Source: Rhyacichthys aspro (lineage: Eukaryota; Chordata; Actinopteri; Gobiiformes; Rhyacichthyidae). Taken from it: a DNA stretch of 64,000 nucleotides. Made by a program: the position numbers and the translations under genes. Under the pieces are notes generated by a model. It saw only the letters and a program-made list of their open reading frames with translations, did not search any database and had not been told where the DNA came from. The first letter of the stretch is position 1, and each line of letters opens with the position of its first letter. Of the stretch, positions 28,447 through 41,234 are shown one piece after another. Location of the stretch: the NCBI GenBank assembly GCA_036850595.1, contig CM072162.1:17971758-18035757 (forward strand). The letters are read 5' to 3'.

Positions 28447-29535
28447 GACTAAAAATGTGTCTTTTAACCCTCATAGCTTTTACTGTTTGTAAAATTATGT
28501 CACACAACGATTAAATTAAGCCCTCTGTTACATTTTTGAGGATCAGGCTTAAGAAATGTGGGCCAGTGTGAGCAGGTCTTTACAAAACTTCAGCTTCGAC
28601 CTGCCAAAATCCTCCAGTGTGGATGGAGAAAGCAGAATGTGGCGCTAAGCTTCGTCCAAAACTTTGAACACACCTTCAAATACATGCACACACACATGCT
28701 ATTTCCTTGAAAAGAGTGAGTGCACGTCACCACTCTGGCCCTGTTTAACTATTGCCCCGGTGACGATTCACAGCCCGGCCATTAACACTGAGGGAGCACT
28801 GGAAATCTCGACACAAACCTGGCAACATAAGCATATAGTCCACGCAAATAGCCCATCTAAAACCCCAATTTAGACACGGAGAAAACAGAGTGGATCTTTT
28901 TATACCTGAGCTGAGCTGGTCTGTGACATCAGGGTCTGTAGGTGGACAGGAACCCATGACAGGAAAAGAGCAATAGAAAAGAAGAGCAGGGCCCATACCA
29001 TATTTCTGTTACATTAGTAAACGAAAGAGCACCAAAAGGACACAATAATGTTCACCTTCCACATTATATATTCCAAGTACTATCCCCGCACGCTAAAGTC
29101 TGACAAAATAAAAACGACTGAAAGTTACTATCAACGTTTACTTATAGTTAACATCTTGGGTCATGGCGCAGGAAATAAAAGATTGTAAACATTTGACATG
29201 AGAGTTTTTAATGTGGTTTCTTTTTTTTTAATAAATGGAGCGAAATTTCTGAAGTAATAAATGTTCAACGGTCTTGACTAGTGCGGTAATACATCTAGAT
29301 TAATTACAGCTATGATAATATACATGAAAGGAGAAAATATGATTCAATTAGACACATATGACCAGCAGTGCTATGAACTGAGAGCGGCTGATCTATCCGT
29401 CAACTCATGGAAATTATTCTTGGATTGCTTTATGAGGCGGCCAAACCAAGCCACACTCGAATCTGCGAATCAAACATGTGGGGTACAGTCCATCTGAAAG
29501 TCTTTATAAAACCCTACAGTGTGCCTCAGCCGCCC

Positions 29536-29556
29536 GTTCCCCGTTCCCCGTTCCCC
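29536..29556 (+). repeat. short tandem repeat, 3 x GTTCCCC
   Basis: Three exact consecutive 7-bp copies of GTTCCCC. Confidence 0.9.
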
Positions 29557-30751
29557 TGTCTTGTCATCCTCGAGGCTGTGTAAGCTCTGTGGTTTTGGCA
29601 TGCTGGTGCATAGATCCTGGTAGTTCCTGTTGTGGGGAAAGGGACTATTACAGCCCTTCACTGCTACAGTTCACAGAACAATTATCATAATTATCATTTC
29701 ACCAAATAGAGCTATGATACCCAGTGATGCAGCCGCCGTGAGGTTTTGAATGTCAGCGAGCTGTGCCAGAGATGATTCTGTCTTAAATGTAGTCCCTATG
29801 GTGCCTTGAGCCTGGGAAAGTAGTAACACACTTGAATGTTGTGCATCACCGAGCGAGCAGCCACTGTGACAAATTTATGAGCCAACCACCTTAGGTACAA
29901 ATATGTGACCTGTGCAGGAGGAGATGGGATATCCACTTGTGTCTCACGCTGAGAAACAGGAACTCATCCTCCCACAATGCATTTTATTAAGTATTGCATT
30001 AGACATTGTTTATGGAAATGTTAACAAAACTTCTTATACATTGGAAACACTTGAAAACCCTTGAGGAACAAAAACTCTTAATGTATAATAGCAAACATTC
30101 AACCTATTCTACCAACTCTTTCTGCTTTTAGTTTAAGAAAAAGGTCACTTTTGTGTGACATTCGCTAAAACACTCCAATTTTTGCCTGTGTTGACACTGT
30201 GACCAATGTATTCTCCTGAAGAGTTTGTATTTTCTTCATTATAATAATTTTAAGTTAAAAAGGTAAACAATATCCAGATGTAGTCTTCTTCTCTGTTAGA
30301 ATTGCATAAATTGTGTTCTGACAAGCCTCTGAGGCAATAAAATAACTGAGTGTTCTTATTAAGTAAATACCAGACTATTTATCCTGAGTCGGTGAGTGAC
30401 TTTTCTAATGATCATAACCAAAGTATGATGAACTGTGCTAAAAATGAGACACTGCCACATCTGCCATGTAGTCTGTGTTGTCCGATGTCAGGGCTCAGGT
30501 GTGAACATGGGAATGGGAAACCAGTGGTTAGAAGGTTAGGTTTTGATTTTCTATATTTTTCAATTTCCCACATAAATTTGAACTCACTTCTTTGGTGGGC
30601 TCTCCTTCAAACACTAAACTCTGACAATGAAAACTTTGCTGAATCAGTGATTTCTTTTAAATCAGGTCACGGGTTCAAATGGGAGTCTGGGCTTCACTCT
30701 GTCAAGCAAAGACCAAACAAAGGATCTTGCATGATTTATATATAAACCCAT

Positions 30752-30776
30752 ACACACACACACACACACACACACA
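30752..30776 (+). repeat. (AC)n microsatellite
   Basis: An uninterrupted AC run of 25 bases. Likely length-polymorphic. Confidence 0.95.
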
Positions 30777-31658
30777 TCTCCCAGTGTCACACCTATTTTC
30801 TTTCCCCTGTTCCTAAAACTTACACTCACTTCATTTACAGCACACTCGTACATACTTGTGGCAGCTGTAAGTCCCACCGAAGCCGCTTTTCCTTCATTAA
30901 GATATATTTCACTGGCAAAGAATTCTGGGTGCAGCCTGTTTCAATAAGCTCCCAGTGGACTCAGTGTGGCTCATTTATCAACATTAGGGAAGGTTTGGAG
31001 CTGGACAGGTGCTCAAACCTGCACAAAACTGTGTTAAAGTAAATAAGTAATAATTCAGTAGAGCCTCAGAGTGATATGGGGCAGCAGAACTGTCACTGCT
31101 GGAGCTTTTAGATTACTGGCTATTTATTCATGAAATAACATGGGTTCTGATATCAGCACAACAATAACAAAAGATAAACTATTCCACATGATCTAAATAG
31201 CAGGTTTCAGGCTATTTAAAAACATATTCATTCACCTACCTAGTATCTGTAAAGGTTTAGATGACAGAGATTTGTCAATTGAACCCAAATTACTCAAAAC
31301 GCACAACCTGGTTTCCATTTAACCACTTATTTTAACGACTTAATAGTTCTCAGCACAGGCTCAGATATGGTTCTCTTGAAAAACAAAACTCTCACTTTGA
31401 CTCACATTGACATTTGTTGACAATTGCAGAACAAAAGCTTTGTTTTTTTAAATTCTTGTGGATTGGCAGTATTAATGTCTGTGACACTTTAAGCAGCTGA
31501 AACATCTAAGAGAGTTTTCGTGTTTGAGACTATTTTTTACTCATGATGCTTCATTTTTTGAATGAATATAAAATGTTGAAAACCCTGAACTTTTTGCAAC
31601 ATTCTCTGTGTTTAATGTGACTGTATTGCACGTGTGTTTGTGTTGTGTGGGATGGAAT

Positions 31659-31678
31659 GGGAGGGTGTGTGGGATGGG
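31659..31678 (+). other. G-quadruplex motif
   Basis: GGGAGGGTGTGTGGGATGGG has four G-triplets with loops of 1, 5 and 2 bases, meeting the standard G3N1-7 rule. Further G-triplets lie on both sides (31649, 31688, 31692, 31702), so alternative folds are possible. No gene is adjacent. Confidence 0.6.
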
Positions 31679-34600
31679 AGGATGTATGGGTGGGTGCCTA
31701 TGGGTTACCTTCAGGGATGTATGTGAGGAATCCATCACCTGGCCCAGGTGCACGTTCCCCACCTGACTCTGCGTAGTTTCAGGCCCGCTGGGGTCACCGA
31801 GCCAGCCAGTCCTGCTTTATAGCCTCTCTCCTCCTCCTGTCCAAGCAGCCATGTAATGAAGCCCTAATGAGCCTGTCACTCCAACTGTCACTTACCTTCA
31901 CCTGGGAGACACAGAGTGAAGCACAGGGCAAAAGGTAAGGCCTCATGGCTAAAACTGAAGAGAAAAGGCTCTGAAAATGAGATTATGATAACAGTGAAGA
32001 GAGGGTAACAAATGTTTTGATTTCTGTGATAAAATATGTCAAAACTTGGTCAGTGGAATATCAAATAAAATCCTAAACAAGTACTTTTTAAATTATAAAA
32101 CTTTGATAATCCAAAAAAAAAAAATCATTCAACAATATCTCTTCCTTTTTTGCAGCTTTGTTAATGAAAAAAGAGCAACAGTGAGATCCATTACATACAT
32201 TGAGCTACAGTCATTGCGTGTGCAGACGCTTCGCCACCGAGTGGAGCCAGTGAGCATCACAGAGAAATGTTTTTAATACAGCTAAGTGGAGTAAAGGCAG
32301 AGGCAGAGAAGGAGGAGGGGGAGTAGTGTACAGTCGTCTGGCAAAGCCTGAGATTTCCTGATTAAAAGCATGTGCTGAACCCCGATTTCCAAGCTCTGAC
32401 AGACAGACCGCAGCAGATCCACAGACATGAACAAAGGAGAAAGGACCTCCACGTATGAACACGCACATGCTAAGGCGTACACGTTTGGCTGCTGTAACAC
32501 ATTTGGAAATGATAGAGTGTACATGTTTGTGGGGTATTCATGGGTGAGGCATAAAGATTCCCATCAGTACCTTCACATTGTTGCATCTGTTTGTACTGAA
32601 TTGCCCGTTTCAATCACAGTCTATGAAAAGAAGGTAATTAGGCCTCCACTTGTCCTTTTGTGAGTAAAGTTAATGTTTAATGATAACAAATGCACCAGTG
32701 AGAGCTCGTGTAAAGGAAAAGTGGGTGTGTGTCCCGTACAAGCAGCACTGGCCCGAGACGGTGACGATGAGCTGAGGCAGGTCAACGAAAGGCGACCGGA
32801 GGCAAACAAATGAAGATAATCACAAAGAGCAGCAAAGATCAACCTGTTAAAAAAGAGATGCATAACACAAGGCTTCAATATTCAAATAACGGCATTGTTG
32901 CAAAAAAGAGAACTGGGCAGAAAAATGACAACAGAGCAACTCTTTTGTTCCCCAAGTGGTTCGCTGCAGTGCCAACGCTTTGAAGCTGGCAACTGACAAA
33001 TTCAGACAAAAGGGAAAAAAAATGGAGAGACAGACCATGACTCAAATGAAATAAATGTATTACTTTTCTTTATTCAGTCTTTGCATGTGGTTTCTGTTTC
33101 ATTGTGATCTTTCGCTGTGGTTTTGGTGTGGCCTGTTTTAGAAATATTAAATATTTATACAATGTTTGGGAGACATCCTTCAGTCTTTTCTCACTGGTGT
33201 GGCTTTCAAAAACAACCACGCTGACTAGTTTACCTCTGGACCAACATTTTTAGGGAAGGCCGAGGGTGGTATAGAGAGTAAAAATACATCTATCTTTGTA
33301 TGTTAGCACAACCCTGACATTCTGAGATTTATTCTTGTGTGAAGCATTAGTCAGACTGTGGTAGAGTTTGTGTAAGTCTGTGCCCAGGCATAATGGTCAC
33401 ATCTGGGTTACAGTGATTGTCTGGTTCTCTCTCTTATCTTGTGTTTATCTGCCTCTCAGAACCCACTGCCAGCAGTCACACAGACCATTACAACCTCCTG
33501 TCACAACGTATTTATGTTAGCTCTGATTAATAGCCTGCGCTCTCAATGAGAGACAAACACTGATTAAAAAGGAAAAGAAATGACTTGTTTGATTTTAAAA
33601 AGCACTTCACCATGTCTCTACCTCTTTCTCCCGTGACATTTCAGTCCTGCTCCACTTGAAATGAAGACAAGGACACTGTCTGCAGAGTACCTCTTACGTA
33701 CATGGGCCCTAAGTAAACTTACATTAGTGATGGTGTCACTATGACTTTTTTATAACTGGAGCAATGCTGTATTTTAAACCTGAGTCCACTAAAATAGTAG
33801 ATCTAATTCCTCTTGTGGCCACTTGGGGTACTACAATAAGAATCAAGCCATAAAGCCTTCTTTCCAATAGACTGCAACGGACAAAGAAAAATATTTCAGC
33901 ATATGTGCCATTGAGCAACCTCTATTGGTAATATCAAACTACACTACTTTTACTCTTGCAAGCTTGAGCATTTCTAGCCAATTATATTTGACTTTTGCTA
34001 ATTAGATAATGTTTAAAGTGACTGTTTTAAGAGATTATAAAAACAGGGAACCACTTAAGTGACTTGTAAATTTGTGGTTTTAAAATGCATCATGGAAGAA
34101 GCACGGTGGTAATATAATTGTATAGACAAACTGGAAATAAAAAGGAAGTGCAATCATCAGAACCTTTTCCTGCACGTTTAATTGTTTACTCCTGACAAGC
34201 ACGGATCTGGGAGAAGACATTTTATTGGCAACCTGCAGCTAAGTGTGAAATCTCTGCAGCACATTCGAACAAGGCCTTCTCTTGTTCACAATCCTTGCTC
34301 AATCCCTTATGTAAACCTCAACATTCCCACAATCACGTCGCCTTTCGGTAGCTCACCTGTCCCGGCTTGAAAAGCGCTGAGAACAGCATGAGGTAGTGAG
34401 GGATGTGCCACTTTTATCTCTGGCTTCGGGGTTGCTATAAATACTTTGCCCAATACATTGCGTTACTATGGCTTTAAGCAAGGAGCTACAGTAAAATTAA
34501 TTGCTAAGTGTAGGACATACTCTGCCTCGACTTGCCAGTTTAGACAGTAAAGGCCTCTGACATGTTGTGAACAATAACTCTCAGTTATCAGAGGAGACTG

Positions 34601-37600
34601 GAGTGTAATGGTAGTGTTATGCTGGTCAGTGCAGCTGTATATCGTGGCCCCTTAGAGCTGCTTTGCATTAAGAGTATTCCCTCATTCCCTGTTGTGAAAT
34701 TTGTTATCTATCATGTGACTTCTGGCTTCCATTAAGGCACACACTTCCTCCGTGCCTCTACCCTGTTACTTCCTCTGATGGCAGCGACGCAGGACGGTGA
34801 CGGATGGAGTCTCTCCCCGCGATTTGGACCCATGTTTATTTACGCACCGGCAGACTCGGCAGGAGTTTGACGTCTCCCTTCTGCTGTGCCCCATCTGCGA
34901 GTAAATGTGCACACAATCAGTAAAATTCCTTCATACATGCAATCATCCATTTATGTGTTTATACTGTATGCCATATCTATCAGCGCCGAGTTCAAAAGTG
35001 AGTGCGAAGAGCAAATCAAATAAAGTCCTGAGCGTGAAGCTGGGCCTTATCTGCAGAACTCATAGGAGTCATACAGTAAAAATGTAGTAATGCATATTTA
35101 TGATAACCTAAACCTACATAAACCTCTTGGCCTCTGTGGGGCTGATAACACCTCGGCGCCTGAGGAGAACCGATAGCACATGACAGGATGAGTGATCGTG
35201 AGAGAGGAGCCAGTCTTTCAAACCTATGACCAAACTGATAACTCCACCTCTGCCGGGCCCTTCATCATTTAGAGTGACTCTTTATCACTGCCTCCTTTTG
35301 CTGACCCTGTTCTCCATATTTCTGTTGCCACGGCAGAAGTCGTGTGACAGCCTTTGCAAAAACTCCAGCTCACAGTTTTTCTTCTTTTTGATAATCCATT
35401 TCACTTCATTTAACTTTTTCCAAATAATTTTAATAACGCATCTACCTCGATACTGGGCAAGCTCTAATAACACTAAAACATCACAACTCACCCTAATCTG
35501 AGAATGTTGGGAGATCATTGTGAGTAGTTTCATGACTGATTTGATTTTTCTCTAGTTTTTTTATGAACCATGTTTTTCTAATTCTTCTTTCAGTGCCACT
35601 CTTGCAGTTTGTGGAGAATTAAGACCAAAAGTTTGAAATCCAACAGGGATGAGCTATTACTGATCAAGCACATGGCCTTACAGACATCCTCACATTCCCT
35701 GGGAGCCAAGTAGAAGGCGACTGGGGTGTCATGCCTGATACAGATAAACAGGGCTGAGAATGAGATGGTGTCACTGGACAGTTGTGAAGATGAGATATGC
35801 ATGTTCTAATTAGACAAATATATCCCAGTGGGTGCATCATGGCTCTGCTCAGAAAGTTTAATGAATTGTTGCACGATAACAACCTCTTTTATTGAATACA
35901 TAGCTCTCTACAACAATGTGTACATGGAACTGAATTTGTATTTGCAGGAAAATCAGGAAAACTCAAAGACTGGTGGCTAAAGTTTACTTAAAACCTCCAT
36001 TAAGCCTAAGTTTGACGTTCACTCATTAAGTACTAAATGAGAGACTTGGAGATGGAGCCATGTTTGTTTACATTCACCTGGAAATTGTGCATTATTTGTC
36101 TTTAATGCCATTTTACCCTCTGTCCTTGTTTCCTGTCTCTGCTGTACAACAGTAACTTCTACTAATTCACTAACCTTTTTCTGTTATGGCCTTTTTATGC
36201 AATAAAAATAGTACACCTTATCTTAATTTCCATTGGATTTCTTTACCTCTTCTCTGCTCTTTTTGCTCCACACTGGGGGTGACCACACAGTTCAGCCTCA
36301 GCCCTTTCCAGAGGCCTCACTTTGACACCGCTCTGGTCCTAGTGTCAGGGTGATTGAGAGGGGTTATCAACCCAGACACCTCCCTTTTCTTCCCTTCTTC
36401 CAGAGAAAGGCCTGGGAAAAGAATCAGCAGAGAGGGGTTTGCAAGGTTTTCTTCGTTTAAATGAAGTTAGGCAGCTCATATGATCAAGAATAAGCAGCTT
36501 TTCTGTGAATGTGGCTGTCAAGGTGCACATTAATACACTGCAATCACTGTCACATCCAGCTTTGTTCTTGGAAAAGCCTGTTTAGAGAGTGATGTATTGT
36601 TTGTTCAGTATAGTCCACTTTAACAGTAGCTTAAAGGGACACTGCTCCATCTGTTGACAGTTTCTTCTCTCAGGATAATTGTGATAAATGTTGGGATTAG
36701 TGTTTTAACCAAAAAAATACATATTTCAAAGTTTCCTCTTGCTCTTTTGCTGGAGCACAGCAGAATACAAAAGGCCATGAATTTAATAGCAGTAAAGAAA
36801 ACCTACTTTTGCTGATTGATACCAGCTGCTTAATAATTGTGGTGACTGGAAATATGTTAACAAACTGCACAAGTGCATTCTTCTTGCAGAGTTTAACTTG
36901 TGGTTAAAGCAAACAAAATACTTCCAATAGCAATATCTAATACGCACAAAGCACTAGTTGTGAGGATTGTGGTAAACAGTTACAAAAACAATGCCACACC
37001 TGAAAAGGCAAGTACAAAAAAGCATGAGCACTATACAAAAAAATAACATGACAATATAAGACAAACTGAATCGACATCCAAAAATAAACGTATGCAAGAA
37101 CTAAGAGCAAACAATTATGCAAAACACAGCTCTACTGACGATAAATGATTATTAAAACTAAAAGTTGAAAGGATTTTAAAAGTAAATAAAGAAATAAAGT
37201 CTTCAGTGCAAGCGCTGGGAAAGGAATGAACGCAAACTTAAACGTGTAACACATATTTGGCTCACTCAGAGGTAGGTGAATGTGGGAACTTACGGCGTTC
37301 ATCTACCACAGAGATTTTGATCACGTTGTACAGTACTTCTTTCACTTTTATTGGCATGATGTTTATCTTCCAGGCTCATATTCTGAAAAAGCAGAAGTAA
37401 AGTCCAAAAACAACCGCCTCTGCATGTTAACACACACACAAAGGTCACCCAGCTGTGAAAAGAAGCCAAAATACACTTAACTAATCTGCTTGATCTAGCA
37501 ATTTATTGACGATGAAAACTTCAAAAGGGTCGAAACTTGAGCCACATGCATCTCCTAAACCATGGCCAATGCAATTTCCACTGGCGGCCAGGGGTTTCGG

Positions 37601-40428
37601 GGAGGGGGCTTCGGCGGTGGGAAGAGACTGACCAGTGGACAGGGCTCTTTATTGGTCGCATTTGCTTTAGCATAAACCTAATTCAGCCTCGATGACAACC
37701 CACTGCGAGGAGTGAAAGATGAGATGCATTCTTTTCTCTCCCCCTTCTTTAACCACCCTCTTTATTAGCCGTCCAGTCTGTGACACAGCTATTCATTCTC
37801 CTCGACACGCTCTACCTACATACTTTCTGCGCTGGCCCAAGGTTTTACACAGCCTCGGAATTTATATCGTTTTTGGAAAGAAAGGTCTAGAGCGTCTGAG
37901 TCTGAGAGCAGGGCTCATCGCTCATATTCAGACTGCCCTTTATGGCTGCACAGTAGTAAGGCCCCTTATATGCACCGGGCTTAAAATACACCAAGAGCAA
38001 TGCAGTCTTAGATAATCACCGATCATCTTCTTGAGGTTTCCATGAAAAGACAAGAGAATGTGGATTACAAGCATTAAAATGACAGGTCATTTGTCTAGGT
38101 TAGATATTTAAAGATCCTGTCTGGAGAAATTACCTATCAGAGTTCAAAGCTAAACAGATGCCATATTATCCATCGCTTATCCACTCAGTCAAGCAATAAC
38201 TCTTTATTTAAATATGTGATCAGCCAACAATAGAAAACAAGTTTTACTGGACAGATGCTAAAGTGCAGGAGACAGTGTGGCAGCCAGGACGACGGCTCAG
38301 TAATAATACACTTGTGGTCAGAGATATTCAGAAATCTCCATGGTCATTTGAACTTATTTAAATCAAATTTTGATTTAATACTGGAAAATCAGACTCACAA
38401 TTATTAAATTAAATTCTGAAAATGACAGATACAGGAAAAGAAGATAGACGATAACCCTTTGACTTCACTACGACTCGACATTTACCAAAGAACTGGAAAT
38501 GAAACTGATTAAGCTGTGGTCAAAGTGGGTTACTCATTCATTTAAGAGGTTCTGGGGAGTAGAAAAATAGTTTGTTTGCATTAAAAAGGGGTATAAACTC
38601 GCAGTATCTAAACAGTCTGGCACAAGAACTCCACATCCATTAAGACCTGGTCTAAGATGAAGTATATGAAGACCTGTGGCTCAGGTCTAAGTCTCCCAGG
38701 GTCTGTCTGGAGGCGAGGAATGTGACCTGCTGCAGAGAGCTTCACGTTGAGCAGAGGCTGGGTACCCTTCAGGTCCAGCTGGGCTTTACTAGCAGTCCTG
38801 CCTCCAGCGGCTCCAGGGCCGATCAGGTTACTCAGATTCTGGGTCTGCGGAGTCCTCCTGGTTCCACTTAGTGCACTGTTTCATTATTTCTGATTTATCA
38901 CTGCCATGTTTGCCAGTTGCCATGTTTTTCTTGAGCATGTCCTTAAATGTAATTCATAGCATTTAATGATGACAAACCATGACATTTTAAAGGAAGGCTG
39001 CTGGAGTTGTTCCCAGCTTTGGGGGATTAGGGGCTGTCCTGAGTGTTGCCCAAAAGACAGAGAGGCTATAGTCCCTATGGAGTGAACATTACTGCGTATT
39101 TACCGAGTCATTGCGTGGCCTGAAGGTCCAATACTTACAACCAGCACCACCTAACAACCTGGCACCGTGCATCTCACTGAATCCCAGAGGCCCGCTCGCC
39201 AAAGGAGTGCCATGGAGGATCTCCAAAAGTTTACAAATCTCCAAGCTATTGTTTATTTTTGAGGCAGAACACGGTTATTGTAGCATTATCTCATCTGCTG
39301 TTGATTTGCAAACAATGCCCTATTGATAAACACAAAGAAAAGGAGCTCACAAAACTGTCTGCATAGATTTAACGTGCCTGGGACATAGATAAATATAAGT
39401 GACAGGGAGAAAACGAACCTATTTCACAACTCCCATCGACACAGTACAACAGCACATTTAATCTCCCAGGGGCCTCAAGGGGCCATTTAACCGCTGGGTC
39501 TTTTGCCGGAAGCGTTCTGGTGGGGGCACAGGAGACGAGGAGCTGGTGTGGAGCAAGAAGGGGAAAGAAAGCTGGGATTCCTCCTCCATTAGCATAATAG
39601 AATTAGCGTGTCGAACAAAGCAGGCATTAGTGCGCCCACGGTGGCATTTGGAGAAGATCCATCTCTTTTTCCTCTCAGGGCCAGCCCTCATCGCTTTAAG
39701 CAAAAGAAAATCTAGTCTTTGTTCCCTTTTCATGAGACTTGCCAGATTGCACCAAGAGGCTTGACGAACACACAACTTTGCTCAGAGCAGGTTTGTGTGT
39801 GAGATGGCCGCTGCACTGGTGTTCAGGCAGTAGCTTGACCTGCCCATCAGAGAGGATTACATCTACATAACTCAACAAAACAGTGTCAGCACGGGCCCCT
39901 CCTTCGCCCGGCCTCCTTTCACTGCTCCCCTTGTGTCATCCCGCTTCACTCCCCACTCAGCTTCCCCTTAACCCATCAGCCCTCTGCAGCTCTTTCTACT
40001 TGTGTCTCTCGTCTGATGTAATACGTTTACAAAGTGCCAGCATTCTTACAGCTGTACTGCATCAAACAGCACTCAGAGCCTAGAGTGACTGCACGGTGAC
40101 CTCACAGTGTTTTTCATGTGTATTTTTTCAGTGTGACAATAGTATACTTGAGTTTTAACCAAGACCATACTAACCAAAACTAAGTCATGATCAAGACACT
40201 GACAATCCCAAGGTATTTGGATTCAAGACAAAAACTGTTCAGGCTTTTGTAGGAAATATTTTTCCAGAACTTCTTCTTGACAATTTAGGACAGCATTTTC
40301 TCATTAATGGTCAAATGATTTACAACAGCCCCAGTTTTATTCCTTCACTTACATTATGTTGGCCGTACTGACTTACTATATGTGCGTGTTACATACAAGT
40401 GAGACAAACCTATTCTTTTTACAAAACA

Positions 40429-41234
40429 CAGCAGCCCCAGAGGGTCAAAACTCAAAGTACAGCAGCCTCAGAGGGTCAAAACTCAAAGTACAGCAACCTC
40501 AGAGGGTCAAAACTCAAAGTACAGCAGCCTCAGAGGGTAAAAACTCAAAGTACAGCAGCCTCAGAGGGTAAAAACTCAAAGTACAGCAGCCTCAGAGGGT
40601 AAAAACTCAAAGTACAGCAGCCTCAGAGGGTCAAAACTCAAAGTACAGCAGCCTCAGAGGGTCAAAACTCAAAGTACAGCAACCTCACAGGGTCAAAACT
40701 CAAAATACAGAAGCCTCTGAGAGTCAAAACTCAAAATACAGAAGCCTCAGAGGGTAAAAACTCAAAGTACAGCAACCTCACAGGGTCAAAACTCAAAGTA
40801 CAGCAGCCTCAGAGGGTCAAAACTCAAAGTACAGCAGCCTCAGAGGGTAAAAACTCAAAGTACAGCAGCCTCAGAGGGTCAAAACTCAAAGTACAGCAAC
40901 CTCACACAGTCAAACCTCAAAATACAGAAGCCTCTGAGAGTCAAAACTCAAAATACAGAAGCCTCCGAGAGTCAAAACTCAAAATACAGAAGCCTCTGAG
41001 AGTCAAAACTCAAAATACAGAAGCCATCAAGGGTCAAAACTCAAAATACAGTAGCCTCACAGAGTCAAAACTCAAAATACAGAAGCCTCAGAGGGTCAAA
41101 ACTCAAAATACAGCAGGTTCAGAGGGTCAAAACTCAAAATACAGCAGGTTCAGAGGGTCAAAACTCAAAATACAGTAGCCTCACAGAGTCAAACCTCAAA
41201 ATACAGCAGCCTCAGAGGGTCAAAACTCAAAATA
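40429..41234 (+). repeat. minisatellite: 26 copies of a 31-bp unit, no indels
   Basis: The unit is CAGCAGCCTCAGAGGGTCAA followed by AACTCAAAGTA. Reading copy by copy gives 26 units of exactly 31 bp (806 bp) with substitutions only. Copies 1-8 and 11-15 end AAAGTA (except none in 9, 10); copies 9-10 and 16-26 end AAAATA. Other variants recur (GGTAAAA in 4-6, 11, 14; CTCTGAGAG in 10, 17, 19; GGTTCAGAGG in 23-24), showing block duplication. Open frames across it are by-products of the repeat. It is contiguous, without spacers, so it is not a CRISPR array. Confidence 0.97.

Larger units (their letters stand above)
28447..40428. other. intergenic, no gene recognised
   Basis: It contains the CA microsatellite, the G-quadruplex motif and the GTTCCCC repeat listed separately. 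A G-rich patch at 37580-37625 is notable (GGGGTTTCGGGGAGGGGG). No splice-bounded coding sequence is recognised on either strand. Confidence 0.55.

Noticed and set aside
36630..36660. TTAAAGGGACACTG, resembling a MITE terminus
   Set aside because: Beyond the first ten bases it does not match the other copies, and no partner end was found.
40356..40602. Two overlapping repetitive plus-strand open frames
   Set aside because: They are produced by the 31-bp minisatellite, which reads through in shifting frames because its unit is not a multiple of three.
40429..41234. CRISPR-like regular repeats
   Set aside because: The units are directly contiguous with no unique spacers, and the DNA is vertebrate.
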